A DNA stretch of 64,000 nt from Pedobacter schmidteae (GTDB lineage: Bacteria; Bacteroidota; Bacteroidia; Sphingobacteriales; Sphingobacteriaceae), in contig NZ_LS999839.1 of the NCBI RefSeq assembly GCF_900564155.1, forward strand, positions 1,919,097 to 1,983,096, in the 5' to 3' direction. This document shows positions 56,065 through 64,000 of the stretch, piece after piece. A program made the position numbers and the translations under genes. The notes below the pieces were generated by a model, which did no database searches, was not told the origin of the DNA, and worked only from the letters and a program-made list of their open reading frames with translations. How positions within the stretch are numbered: the stretch's first letter is position 1; every line of letters begins with the position of its first letter.

Positions 56065-58086
56065 ATGAAATCGACGCTCTTAGTGTGTGTTGCAATGTTG
56101 TTTTCATCAATTGCAATAAGCCAGAATGCTCCAAATCAACAATTCCTGACTGATCGGCCGGATCTGATCATCAAAGCTGATGAACTTAAGAATTTTCCCG
56201 GAGGGCAACTTATTGAAATGCTATTGGGCCGACTGCCTGGCCTGGACCATATGAATGTCCAGATACAGGAAAATGAGATCGTCTTTTTGGTCGACGGTTT
56301 TATATGGCAAAGCATTGATGCTATTCCTATACACAACATTGAAGAAATAGCCTATTATCGGGGTGGATTAAGTGCCAAACTTGGTGTTCAGAACGGACGG
56401 GCTGCCGCTGGTGTAATAGTGATTACGACTAAAACTTCAAAGTTCAGGCAACCGATAAGTGCAGAAATAAACGTCTTGCTAGGAAACAATTCGTTTGAGG
56501 AAGAGTTGATGGGAGGGAAAAGAAGTACACTTCAGCGATATCATATGGTTTTATCGCAAGGGCTGGAGCAGTTTTCCTGGCGTGCATCTGCAGTATACAA
56601 TAAGGCCTCGAGAAACCTTACCGGTTATGATTTTACGGATCAGCTTCAACTGAACGGAGATGTCAGGTTCGCACCGGTACAGTGGCTGGAATTGGGATTG
56701 AATGCAAACTATGCGCCTACCGATGGCGTGGCTCCGGTTAAGCGAATTGGAGGGAGTTATGATTTAAAAGTTTTTGAGAATAAGGTTAGCCTGGATAACT
56801 GGAATGGTCTATTCAATATAAAACTGAAACCATTGAAAGGCTTGCTGAACGAAGTTAGTATATTGAAAAACAATAACAGTTCGGACGTTTATACAAAAAA
56901 GGTTACTAATAATGGTAATGAACAATTCACTTCCGAAGACCTTGGGAGCATAAAATTTAATAGCCTTTCGTTAATGAATAATCTGAGCTATCGTTTGGGT
57001 ATTGCTGCTGATAAAATTAAATTTAAAGCGGTTGGGATATTCCAGTATAATGATCTTAAAATTGATCAGGAAATATTGGGTGTCAACTATATAGGTCCAA
57101 ATTCGCAGTTGGAAATGACCATGGAGAATGCAATGTGGTCAAGAATGAAGTTTTATGTATTTGGGGGTGATTTAACGGTTAACCTTTATAATCTCTTGTC
57201 GATCCAGGCTGGTGTTCGAGGTGATAAATATAAGGGCTCATCTGAAAAACCTTTATATGCCCCATTTTATTACGCTGATTTAAATCTGAAGCAGGCATTC
57301 CTGCAGGATGTGGCCGCAGTTAATGAGTTTCGTTTTTACAGTTCCTATGGGCAATACCGGTGTGATGTTGAAGTACAGGGACTTCCCGATAATTTTGGAT
57401 ACGACTTTATGCCAGGAGTTCCCAATAACAATGCTTTGAACCTTTCCTCAGAAAAAATGAAGATGCAAAATTACGGTATAAAAACAGTATATTTTGGAGA
57501 CAGGTTACATTTGTCTGGCGATTGGTACCAGAACGACAGCTATATATATTGGTACATTAATGTACCAGGAGCTGGCGGAATGGGGGCTGGTACGACATTT
57601 TTGCTCCCCGTTAAAAATACGGGTTGGCGCTTATGGGCCTCGGCTAATGCTATAACAAATTCTAAGTTTAAATGGAACACCGGATTTAACCTGTTTAAAA
57701 ATAATACGGTGATCAAGCAAAATTTAGGTGCTATCTCTTCGTTTGATGTAAAGTTTGAAAATAAACCTGCTCTGCAAGCGGGAATGCAGCAAGGTTTTTC
57801 CTATGCTAACCTGTCTTTGAACTTAAACGGAAGTGCTTATTTCGATCATCCCTTATTAACAGTAACGAATAGCGGAAACGGACTGCAGTATCATATGGAA
57901 GAAAGTACTTTTGTCAATTTGAATTATTTATCCCTGGGATATCGATTTAAAAAAGAGATGATTGGGGCTGTGCTTAAAAATGTGAATATCAGTTTGGTCG
58001 CCAGAAATATCGGGCAATATAAAAAAAGGTTAACAGATGCAACGATGTCCCGTACCATTGGCTTGGCCATTAATGCCAATTTATAA
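56065..58086 (+). CDS. Orphan TonB-dependent receptor-like protein
   Basis: From ATG 56065 (MKSTLLVCVAMLFSSIAISQ) it has a signal peptide and 673 residues; 56026 is an alternative start. A plug domain (about 35-125: PGGQLIEMLLGRLPGLDHM and EIAYYRGGLSAKLGVQNGRAAAGVIVITTK) is followed by a barrel that is shorter than in SusC. No SusD, sigma or FecR gene is adjacent. Substrate unknown. Confidence 0.82.
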   Translation: MKSTLLVCVAMLFSSIAISQNAPNQQFLTDRPDLIIKADELKNFPGGQLIEMLLGRLPGLDHMNVQIQENEIVFLVDGFIWQSIDAIPIHNIEEIAYYRGGLSAKLGVQNGRAAAGVIVITTKTSKFRQPISAEINVLLGNNSFEEELMGGKRSTLQRYHMVLSQGLEQFSWRASAVYNKASRNLTGYDFTDQLQLNGDVRFAPVQWLELGLNANYAPTDGVAPVKRIGGSYDLKVFENKVSLDNWNGLFNIKLKPLKGLLNEVSILKNNNSSDVYTKKVTNNGNEQFTSEDLGSIKFNSLSLMNNLSYRLGIAADKIKFKAVGIFQYNDLKIDQEILGVNYIGPNSQLEMTMENAMWSRMKFYVFGGDLTVNLYNLLSIQAGVRGDKYKGSSEKPLYAPFYYADLNLKQAFLQDVAAVNEFRFYSSYGQYRCDVEVQGLPDNFGYDFMPGVPNNNALNLSSEKMKMQNYGIKTVYFGDRLHLSGDWYQNDSYIYWYINVPGAGGMGAGTTFLLPVKNTGWRLWASANAITNSKFKWNTGFNLFKNNTVIKQNLGAISSFDVKFENKPALQAGMQQGFSYANLSLNLNGSAYFDHPLLTVTNSGNGLQYHMEESTFVNLNYLSLGYRFKKEMIGAVLKNVNISLVARNIGQYKKRLTDATMSRTIGLAINANL

Positions 58087-58233
58087 CATTATCGTCTACT
58101 TGTCGCTGTGAATACTTCTGTGCTTTGTTGATCATGCACCTTTTATTTAAGTTGATGAGTAATTCGATAATGTGTTGAAACTAAAAGATTATTTCTTATT
58201 TTGTTGTCTGCCGTAATCATTAACTACTACAAC

Positions 58234-59808
58234 ATGTCAGCAAAACTACACCTGGTATTTATATGTCTGTTGGGATTGTCCAATTTTGCTTATGCTCAGC
58301 AAGAGGCCGCCGGTTTTAAAGGCTATCCTGTTATTGCGCATGCGGATACGCTATTTCATATTAAGAATAAACTGGGCTCTTTATCGGCAGCCGAGAGAGC
58401 CGATCGAACTGCTGCAAAAGTAGAGGCGCTGGCTGAGGATTTGCTATTTGTTCCCGATTCACTGGTTACCGAAGCTGATTCTACTTTGGTTGCGATAGTT
58501 TATAAGGGGGATGTATTGTTGAGCCTGTCTAAAGCAGATGCAGATTCTGTGAAAATGGAAAGGACGGTTATGGCAAAAGCTTACCAGGAAATTATCATTA
58601 ACAACATCAATACTTATAAAAAAAATACAGATTTGACCGAATTGCTGAAGCGTGGTGCCCTGGGTTTGCTCATCATTTTTATTTTAGGAATGTGTATTTA
58701 TTTCCTGAATAAATATTCTAACCGTTTTAATGCCTGGCTTCGCGTAAAACTCCATGAAAGGATCTCGGGATTTAAGATTAAAAATTATGAACTGATTAAC
58801 CGGAAAAATGAATTGATCCTGATCAGAAAATTCCTGAATCTGATTAAGATAGTGATCATTCTTGTGCTGGTTTATCTTACGCTTCCTATTGTATTCAGGT
58901 TGTTCCCCTGGACAAAACCCTGGAGCGACGAATTGATCGGTTTTGTATTGAATCCGCTGAAAAATATGTTTAGTGCGGTCATTGATTTTATTCCGAACCT
59001 CATTAAAATTGTGGTGATTGTTTTTGTGTTTCATTACATCAAAAAAGCTGTAAAATTTTTGGCGGATGAAATTGAGACCGAAAAATTAAAGATCAACGGT
59101 TTCTATTCCGATTGGGCAAGGCCAACCTATAACATTGTACGTATTGTATTAAATGCATTTATGCTGGTGGTGATCTGGCCTGCTATTCCGGGATCGGATT
59201 CCGGGATATTCAAAGGTATATCTGTATTTCTGGGGCTACTTATTTCTTTCGGCTCTTCATCTGCTATTAGCAATGGTGTTGCAGGGATGGTGATCACTTA
59301 TATGCGGCCCTTTAAAATTGGTGATGTGGTGAAAATCGGAGATACCAGCGGTACGGTGCAGGAAAAATCGCTGCTGGTGACCCGTGTGTTGACTTTTAAA
59401 AATGAATTAATTACCATCCCCAATAGCGCTATTTTAAATGGTAATACCGTTAATTATAGTAGTATGGCAGCTCAGGATGGCCTGATTATTCATACTTCGG
59501 TGACTTTAGGTTACGATATTTTATGGAGCCAGGCTCATGAACTATTGATCGGTGCTGCACTGGCCTCCGATGGTGTAATAAAGGAAAAGAAACCTTTTGT
59601 TTTGCAGACTAGTCTGGAAGATTGGTATGTGACCTACGAATTGAATGCTTATATTAGCAATCCTAATAAGATGCCAGCTATCTATTCCGAAATTCATAAA
59701 AATATCCATCTCTCATTTGATGCGGCAGGTGTCGAAATCATGTCGCCACACTATCAGGCCATCAGGGATGGCAATGCCAGTACAGTACCGGATGCTAAAG
59801 AATCCTGA
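58234..59808 (+). CDS. MscS-family mechanosensitive channel
   Basis: The start at 58234 (MSAKLHLVFICLLGLSNFAYAQ) gives a signal peptide; upstream TTG codons are unlikely starts. The 524-residue protein has a periplasmic N-terminal part, four to five membrane helices (about 130-335) and the MscS core: SSSAISNGVAGMVITYMRPFKIGDVVKIG and TIPNSAILNGNTVNYS. It should release osmolytes under hypo-osmotic stress. The next gene follows closely. Confidence 0.92.
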   Translation: MSAKLHLVFICLLGLSNFAYAQQEAAGFKGYPVIAHADTLFHIKNKLGSLSAAERADRTAAKVEALAEDLLFVPDSLVTEADSTLVAIVYKGDVLLSLSKADADSVKMERTVMAKAYQEIIINNINTYKKNTDLTELLKRGALGLLIIFILGMCIYFLNKYSNRFNAWLRVKLHERISGFKIKNYELINRKNELILIRKFLNLIKIVIILVLVYLTLPIVFRLFPWTKPWSDELIGFVLNPLKNMFSAVIDFIPNLIKIVVIVFVFHYIKKAVKFLADEIETEKLKINGFYSDWARPTYNIVRIVLNAFMLVVIWPAIPGSDSGIFKGISVFLGLLISFGSSSAISNGVAGMVITYMRPFKIGDVVKIGDTSGTVQEKSLLVTRVLTFKNELITIPNSAILNGNTVNYSSMAAQDGLIIHTSVTLGYDILWSQAHELLIGAALASDGVIKEKKPFVLQTSLEDWYVTYELNAYISNPNKMPAIYSEIHKNIHLSFDAAGVEIMSPHYQAIRDGNASTVPDAKES

Positions 59809-59827
59809 TTAATAAATGCCTCTTGTT

Positions 59828-60817
59828 ATGAAAGTTTATACGTGTCGTACTTTGAAGTTTGTTGGGGTCTTTTGCTTATTCCTTTGCATTACATTAACCA
59901 GCAGAGGGCAAATTACAGTTGAAAACTATAAGCGGTATTTTGCGCTGGTTAACTATGAAAATAAGATCCAGGTAGTACTGCGCAAATTTAAAAGAGAAAA
60001 TATTGATTCCTTTTTGATTGTTGATCCTACAGAATTGGTCACCAGAATAATTCCCGTTGGCAGTTTGGAACCGAAAGAGATGAGCTGGCCAAATGTAGTC
60101 GAGAATCTCAGCGCCTCGTCTTATATTAAAGCCATTAATGTAGCTATGCAATTATCGGGTAATTTGCAGGATGCCGGAATAACTCATGGCTTTCCAAAAG
60201 AAAAAGGGGTAACTTTAACCATTGATCTTTGCCCATCTCATAAACCCCTTGATAGGATTATTTTTACCTCATTAATGACTGAATTTCAGCGAGTCGAAAA
60301 GCCTGTTCCGATTGCGCTGTCTGTCAGTGGGAGATGGATGCTTACCCATGGTAATGACTTAAAGTGGCTAAAGGAGTTAGTTGCTTCAGGTGATATCGAT
60401 ATTACCTGGGTAAATCATTCCTACAACCATTGGGTAAGTACTAAAGCTCCACTAAAAACTAATTTTCTATTGGAGCCAGGGACTGATCTTAATTTTGAAA
60501 TATTGGGCACGGAAATCGCAATGATCCAGCAGGGCTTGCTGCCTTCTGTTTTTTTTAGGTTTCCAGGTTTGGTTTCCGATAAAGAGGTTGTTAGCCGATT
60601 GCTCTCTTATGGTATTATCCCGGTTGGCAGCGATGCTTGGTTAGCAAAAGGTCAGATAGCTAATGCGGGCAGTATAGTTTTAATTCATGGCAATGGAAAT
60701 GAACCGGTTGGTGTTAAAGATTTTATTCAGCTTTTAAGGAATAAACAAGCAGATGTTACCAATAAACATTGGTTGTTATATGATTTAAGTGGAAGTATTG
60801 AAGATGAATTTGAATAA
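59828..60817 (+). CDS. Polysaccharide deacetylase (NodB)-like protein
   Basis: From ATG 59828, 329 residues with a signal peptide (to about RGQ); 59816 is also possible. NodB-type motifs are visible: LTIDLCPSH with Asp133 as base but Leu134 where a second Asp usually binds metal, NHSYNHW (His197, His201), FRFPGL and LIHGNGNE. The loss of the second Asp makes deacetylase activity uncertain. It lies 19 bp after the MscS gene. Confidence 0.75.
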   Translation: MKVYTCRTLKFVGVFCLFLCITLTSRGQITVENYKRYFALVNYENKIQVVLRKFKRENIDSFLIVDPTELVTRIIPVGSLEPKEMSWPNVVENLSASSYIKAINVAMQLSGNLQDAGITHGFPKEKGVTLTIDLCPSHKPLDRIIFTSLMTEFQRVEKPVPIALSVSGRWMLTHGNDLKWLKELVASGDIDITWVNHSYNHWVSTKAPLKTNFLLEPGTDLNFEILGTEIAMIQQGLLPSVFFRFPGLVSDKEVVSRLLSYGIIPVGSDAWLAKGQIANAGSIVLIHGNGNEPVGVKDFIQLLRNKQADVTNKHWLLYDLSGSIEDEFE

Positions 60818-60828
60818 TAGGTCATTCA

Positions 60829-60881
60829 TGTCAATAAACGAAAAGGGGATACAAACTGTATCCCCTTTTCGTTTATTGACA
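60829..60881. terminator. 25-bp perfect bidirectional hairpin terminator
   Basis: Bases 60829-60853 pair without mismatch with 60857-60881 around an AAC loop. The arm holds AACGAAAAGGGGATACA. It is placed between the convergent deacetylase-like and ahcY genes and should end transcripts from both sides, although a T run lies inside the stem and not after it. Confidence 0.8.
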
Positions 60882-60904
60882 GCTATTTAACTGTTTTCCT
60901 ATCG

Positions 60905-62221
60905 TTAGTATCTGTAAGCTTCTGGCTTAAATGGACCTTCAACAGGAACACCAATATAATCAGCCTGGTGTTGATCTAAAACATCAAGTTCTACACCAAT
61001 TTTAGCCAAATGTAAACGCGCTACTTTCTCATCTAAATATTTAGGAAGAACATATACTTTGTTCTCATATTTATCTGTGTTAGTCCAAAGTTCCAATTGA
61101 GCTAGCGTTTGGTTGGTGAATGAGTTAGACATTACAAAACTAGGGTGACCAGTTGCACAACCTAAGTTTACCAAACGACCTTCAGCTAATAGAATGATGT
61201 CTTTACCGTCAATAGTGTATTTATCAACTTGAGGCTTGATCTCTACTTTAGTATCGCCGTAGTTTTCGTTTAACCAGGCAACATCAATTTCGTTGTCAAA
61301 GTGCCCGATGTTACAAACGATCGCTTTATCTTTCATGGCTTTGAAGTGCTCAGCCCGAACGATATCGCAGTTACCTGTAGTGGTAACAATGATGTCAGCT
61401 TCTTTAACAGCTGTAGCGAATTTTTTAACTTCATAACCTTCCATCGCAGCTTGTAAGGCACAGATCGGATCAATTTCTGAAACGATAACACGTACACCTT
61501 GTGAGCTTAAAGATTCTGCAGAACCTTTACCTACATCACCGTAACCAGCAACAACAGCTACTTTACCAGCCATCATTACGTCTGTAGCACGACGAATCGC
61601 ATCTACTAACGACTCACGGCAACCGTATTTGTTATCAAATTTAGATTTGGTAACCGAATCGTTTACGTTGATTGCCGGTAAATGCAAAGTGCCGTTTTTC
61701 ATGCGCTCATATAAACGGTGTACTCCCGTAGTAGTTTCTTCAGATAAACCTTTGATTGCCGGAATTAATTCAGGAAATCTATCGAATACCATATTGGTCA
61801 AATCACCACCATCATCCAGGATCATGTTAAGTGGTTGACGCTCAGGACCGAAATGTAAAGTTTGTTCGATACACCAGTCAAAACTCTCTTCATCTAAACC
61901 TTTCCAGGCATACACCTGAATACCAGCAGCAGCAATAGCCGCAGCGGCATGATCCTGAGTTGAAAAAATGTTGCATGATGACCAGGTCACTTCTGCTCCA
62001 AGTTCTACCAATGTTTCAATTAAAACCGCAGTTTGGATGGTCATGTGTAAACATCCTGCAATGCGAGCACCTTTTAAAGGTTTTGATGGTCCGAATTCTT
62101 CACGCAATGACATTAATCCAGGCATTTCTGCCTCTGCCAGTCCGATCTCTTTGCGGCCCCATTCTGCCAGTGAAATGTCCTTAACTTTGTAAGGAACGTA
62201 AGTTGTCTCTACTGATGACAT
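60905..62221 (-). CDS. ahcY: Adenosylhomocysteinase
   Basis: A 438-residue NAD-dependent enzyme. Features are [13 protein letters not shown], the NAD loop [27 protein letters not shown] and the C-terminal [12 protein letters not shown] ... [17 protein letters not shown]. It splits S-adenosylhomocysteine into adenosine and homocysteine in the methyl cycle. It has its own clear promoter and no SAH riboswitch. Confidence 0.98.
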   Translation of the reverse strand: MSSVETTYVPYKVKDISLAEWGRKEIGLAEAEMPGLMSLREEFGPSKPLKGARIAGCLHMTIQTAVLIETLVELGAEVTWSSCNIFSTQDHAAAAIAAAGIQVYAWKGLDEESFDWCIEQTLHFGPERQPLNMILDDGGDLTNMVFDRFPELIPAIKGLSEETTTGVHRLYERMKNGTLHLPAINVNDSVTKSKFDNKYGCRESLVDAIRRATDVMMAGKVAVVAGYGDVGKGSAESLSSQGVRVIVSEIDPICALQAAMEGYEVKKFATAVKEADIIVTTTGNCDIVRAEHFKAMKDKAIVCNIGHFDNEIDVAWLNENYGDTKVEIKPQVDKYTIDGKDIILLAEGRLVNLGCATGHPSFVMSNSFTNQTLAQLELWTNTDKYENKVYVLPKYLDEKVARLHLAKIGVELDVLDQHQADYIGVPVEGPFKPEAYRY

Positions 62222-62243
62222 ATTTTTTTGTTTAAATGAAATG

Positions 62244-62275
62244 CAAATTTACAGCATTCCTTTATCAATAACAAA
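62244..62275 (-). promoter_or_regulatory. Promoter of ahcY
   Basis: On the minus strand TTTG (62275-62272) and TAAATTTG (62251-62244) are spaced 20 nt, a full match to the Bacteroidota consensus. The start codon is at 62221. Confidence 0.8.
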
Positions 62276-62385
62276 AAAGTATGGTGCGAATATATAATGT
62301 TGACATTGAGGTCGTAAAACAGGTTTATGCCGTTCGCATGCAAAGTAATTTCAGGGTAAAAACTAAGCCTGTGGCAAGCCAAATC

Positions 62386-62416
62386 TTTGATGATAGCTCC
62401 AAGTACAGTACATTTG
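62386..62416 (+). promoter_or_regulatory. Promoter of the bacilliredoxin gene
   Basis: TTTG (62386-62389) and TACATTTG (62409-62416) are spaced 19 nt, a full match to the consensus. The start codon is at 62455, so the leader is about 32 nt. Confidence 0.8.
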
Positions 62417-62454
62417 TATTTATAAATTAGAAATTATTAAAATATTTAAAGCAT

Positions 62455-62865
62455 ATGTATCCGGAATATTTAGTAGAACCAATGCGTGCAGAACTTACCA
62501 AAGTAGGTTTTGAGGAATTAAAAACTGCAGACGATGTTGATAACGCCCTTGCTGGTGAAGGAACAGTATTTGTTGTAGTCAACTCTGTATGCGGCTGTGC
62601 GGCGGCAAATGCGCGACCGGCTGCAAGGTTGGCGGCGGCAAACGAAAAACACCCAGATAAGTTGGTTACGGTTTTTGCAGGTATGGAAAAAGAAGCGGTA
62701 GATAGGGCGAGAGGATATATGATCCCTTTTCCTCCTTCATCGCCGGCGATGGCTTTGTTTAAAGATGGTAAACTGGTTCATATGATCGAACGCCACCAAA
62801 TTGAGGGACGTCCTGCACAAATGATTGCCGATAGTCTGATTGGCGCATTTGAACAATATTGCTAA
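62455..62865 (+). CDS. BrxA/BrxB-family bacilliredoxin
   Basis: A 136-residue thioredoxin-fold protein of the YphP/YqiW family. The CGC active site is at 46-48 (VNSVCGCAAANARPA), with IPFPPSSPAM as cis-Pro loop and VHMIERHQIEGRPAQMIA following. It reduces mixed disulfides with low-molecular-weight thiols. Single gene with its own promoter. Confidence 0.95.
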   Translation: MYPEYLVEPMRAELTKVGFEELKTADDVDNALAGEGTVFVVVNSVCGCAAANARPAARLAAANEKHPDKLVTVFAGMEKEAVDRARGYMIPFPPSSPAMALFKDGKLVHMIERHQIEGRPAQMIADSLIGAFEQYC

Positions 62866-62914
62866 TCGAATTGAACAAGAAGTTTATAGGGGAGTCTGAT
62901 AAGATATCCCCTTT

Positions 62915-64000
62915 TTATTTTTCCGAAATGTGGTGCAACACTTTTCGATACAGTTCGTCAGGTAAAAAAGGTTTAATGACAATGTCATCAATTCCGGCCT
63001 CCATCACTCTAAGCTCTATCTCTTCAGGCAAATTAGCTGTAAGTGCAATGATTGGTATCGTAACCCCGTTCTGACGCATTTTCATGCTGGATTTGTAGCC
63101 ATCCATTACTGGCATATGTAAGTCCATTAACACCAGTTTGTGTCTGCCTACATCCAGTTTGTCCAGCGCCTCCTGTCCATTTAGGGCTACCTCAATGGTA
63201 GCTCCCCAACGTTCCAGGTACCTTTGTGCTACCAGTACGTTCATCAGGTTGTCTTCTACCAGTAATATATGTATGCCCGTTAAGGGTTTATCACTTTCTG
63301 CAGGGAGTTGGTCTGTTGTTTTATGCTCTAGCTTTTTTATACTTTTCTCAAACGTTTGTATGAAATAAAAAGTCGAGCCTTTACCTTCATCACTTTGAAG
63401 GTTTAGTGCTGAACTTTGTAGTTCCAATATCCGCTTACAAATGGCCAGTCCCAGGCCGGTTCCTCCAAAGCCCCTTGATGTAGAAGAGTCGGCTTGGGTA
63501 AACCGCTCAAAAATGACTTTTTGTTTTTCTTTGGAAATGCCAATTCCGGTATCTTTAACCTCAATGTTCAACGTAATGGTAGCCTCTGTCTGACTGGTTA
63601 CAGTAACGCCAACCTGCACAAATCCTTTGTTGGTAAATTTTATGGCATTGTGAACCAGATTGGTCATCACTTGTGATAAACGTGTAGGATCACCTAATAA
63701 TTTATTGTTTAGTGTGCTATCCACATGAAGGGTTAGACCAATGCCTTTGTCATGTGCAGCGCTCTGCAAACCCGAAACGATATTACCGGCAATGGAGGCT
63801 ACATTCATTTCGATGTGTTCAAATGCTACTTTCCCCGCCTCAATTTTATTCAGATCTAAAATGTCGTTAACAATAGATAAAAGATTGTTTGCTGAAAAAA
63901 GCATGACATCAAGTTGTTCTTTCTGGTCGTCCCTGGGGGTGTTTTTTAAGAGCAGGTGGCTCATACCAATTACCGCATTCAGTGGTGTTCTGATCTCGTG
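62915..64000 (-). CDS. Hybrid sensor histidine kinase/response regulator (partial)
   Basis: Partial: the gene continues past the window end, and the first visible codon (63998-64000) is the phospho-accepting His of HEIRTPLNAVIG. The 361 residues shown hold the second HisKA helix, an HATPase_c domain (about 85-200: QVMTNLVHNAIKFT, VKDTGIGISKEKQ, GFGGTGLGLAI) and a C-terminal REC domain (about 240-355: ILLVEDNLMNVLVAQ, LVLMDLHMPVMDG, IVIKPF). The sensor part is outside the window. Confidence 0.93.
   Translation of the reverse strand, partial: HEIRTPLNAVIGMSHLLLKNTPRDDQKEQLDVMLFSANNLLSIVNDILDLNKIEAGKVAFEHIEMNVASIAGNIVSGLQSAAHDKGIGLTLHVDSTLNNKLLGDPTRLSQVMTNLVHNAIKFTNKGFVQVGVTVTSQTEATITLNIEVKDTGIGISKEKQKVIFERFTQADSSTSRGFGGTGLGLAICKRILELQSSALNLQSDEGKGSTFYFIQTFEKSIKKLEHKTTDQLPAESDKPLTGIHILLVEDNLMNVLVAQRYLERWGATIEVALNGQEALDKLDVGRHKLVLMDLHMPVMDGYKSSMKMRQNGVTIPIIALTANLPEEIELRVMEAGIDDIVIKPFLPDELYRKVLHHISEK

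Noticed and set aside
62281-62430. A 49-codon ORF before the bacilliredoxin gene
   Set aside because: It contains the strong TTTG-N19-TACATTTG promoter of the next gene, has no recognisable family and no clear ribosome site.
62222-62454. SAH riboswitch before ahcY
   Set aside because: The promoter lies only about 23-54 bp before the start codon, which leaves no room for the aptamer.
1-64000. CRISPR array or toxin-antitoxin/defence system
   Set aside because: No regular repeat-spacer pattern and no cas, restriction or known toxin-antitoxin proteins were seen.

Overview
The window looks like a chromosomal segment from a Bacteroidota species of the Sphingobacteriaceae, most like Pedobacter. 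The reasons are a SusC/SusD outer-membrane pair, many lipoproteins with short lipoboxes, an ECF sigma/FecR/TonB-receptor cascade, DUF4249-, DUF3078- and DUF5690-type proteins, and promoters of the Bacteroidota form TTTG-N(18-23)-TAnnTTTG. Genus is an inference; no 16S gene is present.

Region 1 (1-19.2 kb) is a three-operon catabolic locus. It has a SusC/SusD importer with two accessory lipoproteins (421-6893), a GntR/FCD repressor (6990-7628), an operon of class III aminotransferase, enolase-superfamily sugar-acid dehydratase, SDR, ceramidase-like protein and sodium symporter (7879-14127), and an operon of Nramp-like carrier, NAD-epimerase-like protein, DHDPS/KDG-aldolase-like protein and PQQ-type sugar dehydrogenase with cytochrome c (14344-19181). 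Each operon starts with the same double palindrome (TTGTATACAA twice, centres 23 bp apart) laid over the promoter, and a degenerate copy precedes the repressor gene. I read this as one GntR regulon for import and breakdown of an oxidised, perhaps amino-substituted, sugar. I cannot name the substrate. The Nramp-like carrier lacks the metal-ligand motifs of its family and is the most unusual protein here.

Region 2 (19.2-30.1 kb) holds nudK and then a block bounded by two same-strand tRNA-Asn genes 9.9 kb apart, with a third tRNA-Asn-like 3' end between them. Inside are a phosphonate-type cluster (FAD oxidoreductase, DUF5690 carrier, PhnX-like HAD hydrolase, alkaline phosphatase-like protein, XRE-cupin regulator), two small unknown genes, and a second segment with an unknown membrane-anchored protein, a beta-lactamase-family hydrolase and an AraC regulator. 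It looks like an island site at tRNA-Asn, although no integrase is visible.

Region 3 (30.2-45.4 kb) is mixed: PfkB kinase, a cytochrome b5-like protein coupled to a membrane protein, a DUF3078 protein, pirin, GNAT, sterol desaturase, then a sigma / anti-sigma / STN-type TonB receptor / DUF4249 system read leftwards, a metallophosphoesterase, a small lipoprotein, a GyrI-like protein, an M13 peptidase and a CBS protein.

Region 4 (45.4-64 kb) is mostly core: GH3 family, lptB, recJ, an MBL hydrolase, a response regulator, YceI, gcvP, pdxJ, an orphan TonB receptor, an MscS channel, a deacetylase-like protein, ahcY, a bacilliredoxin, and a hybrid histidine kinase cut by the window end exactly at its phospho-accepting histidine.
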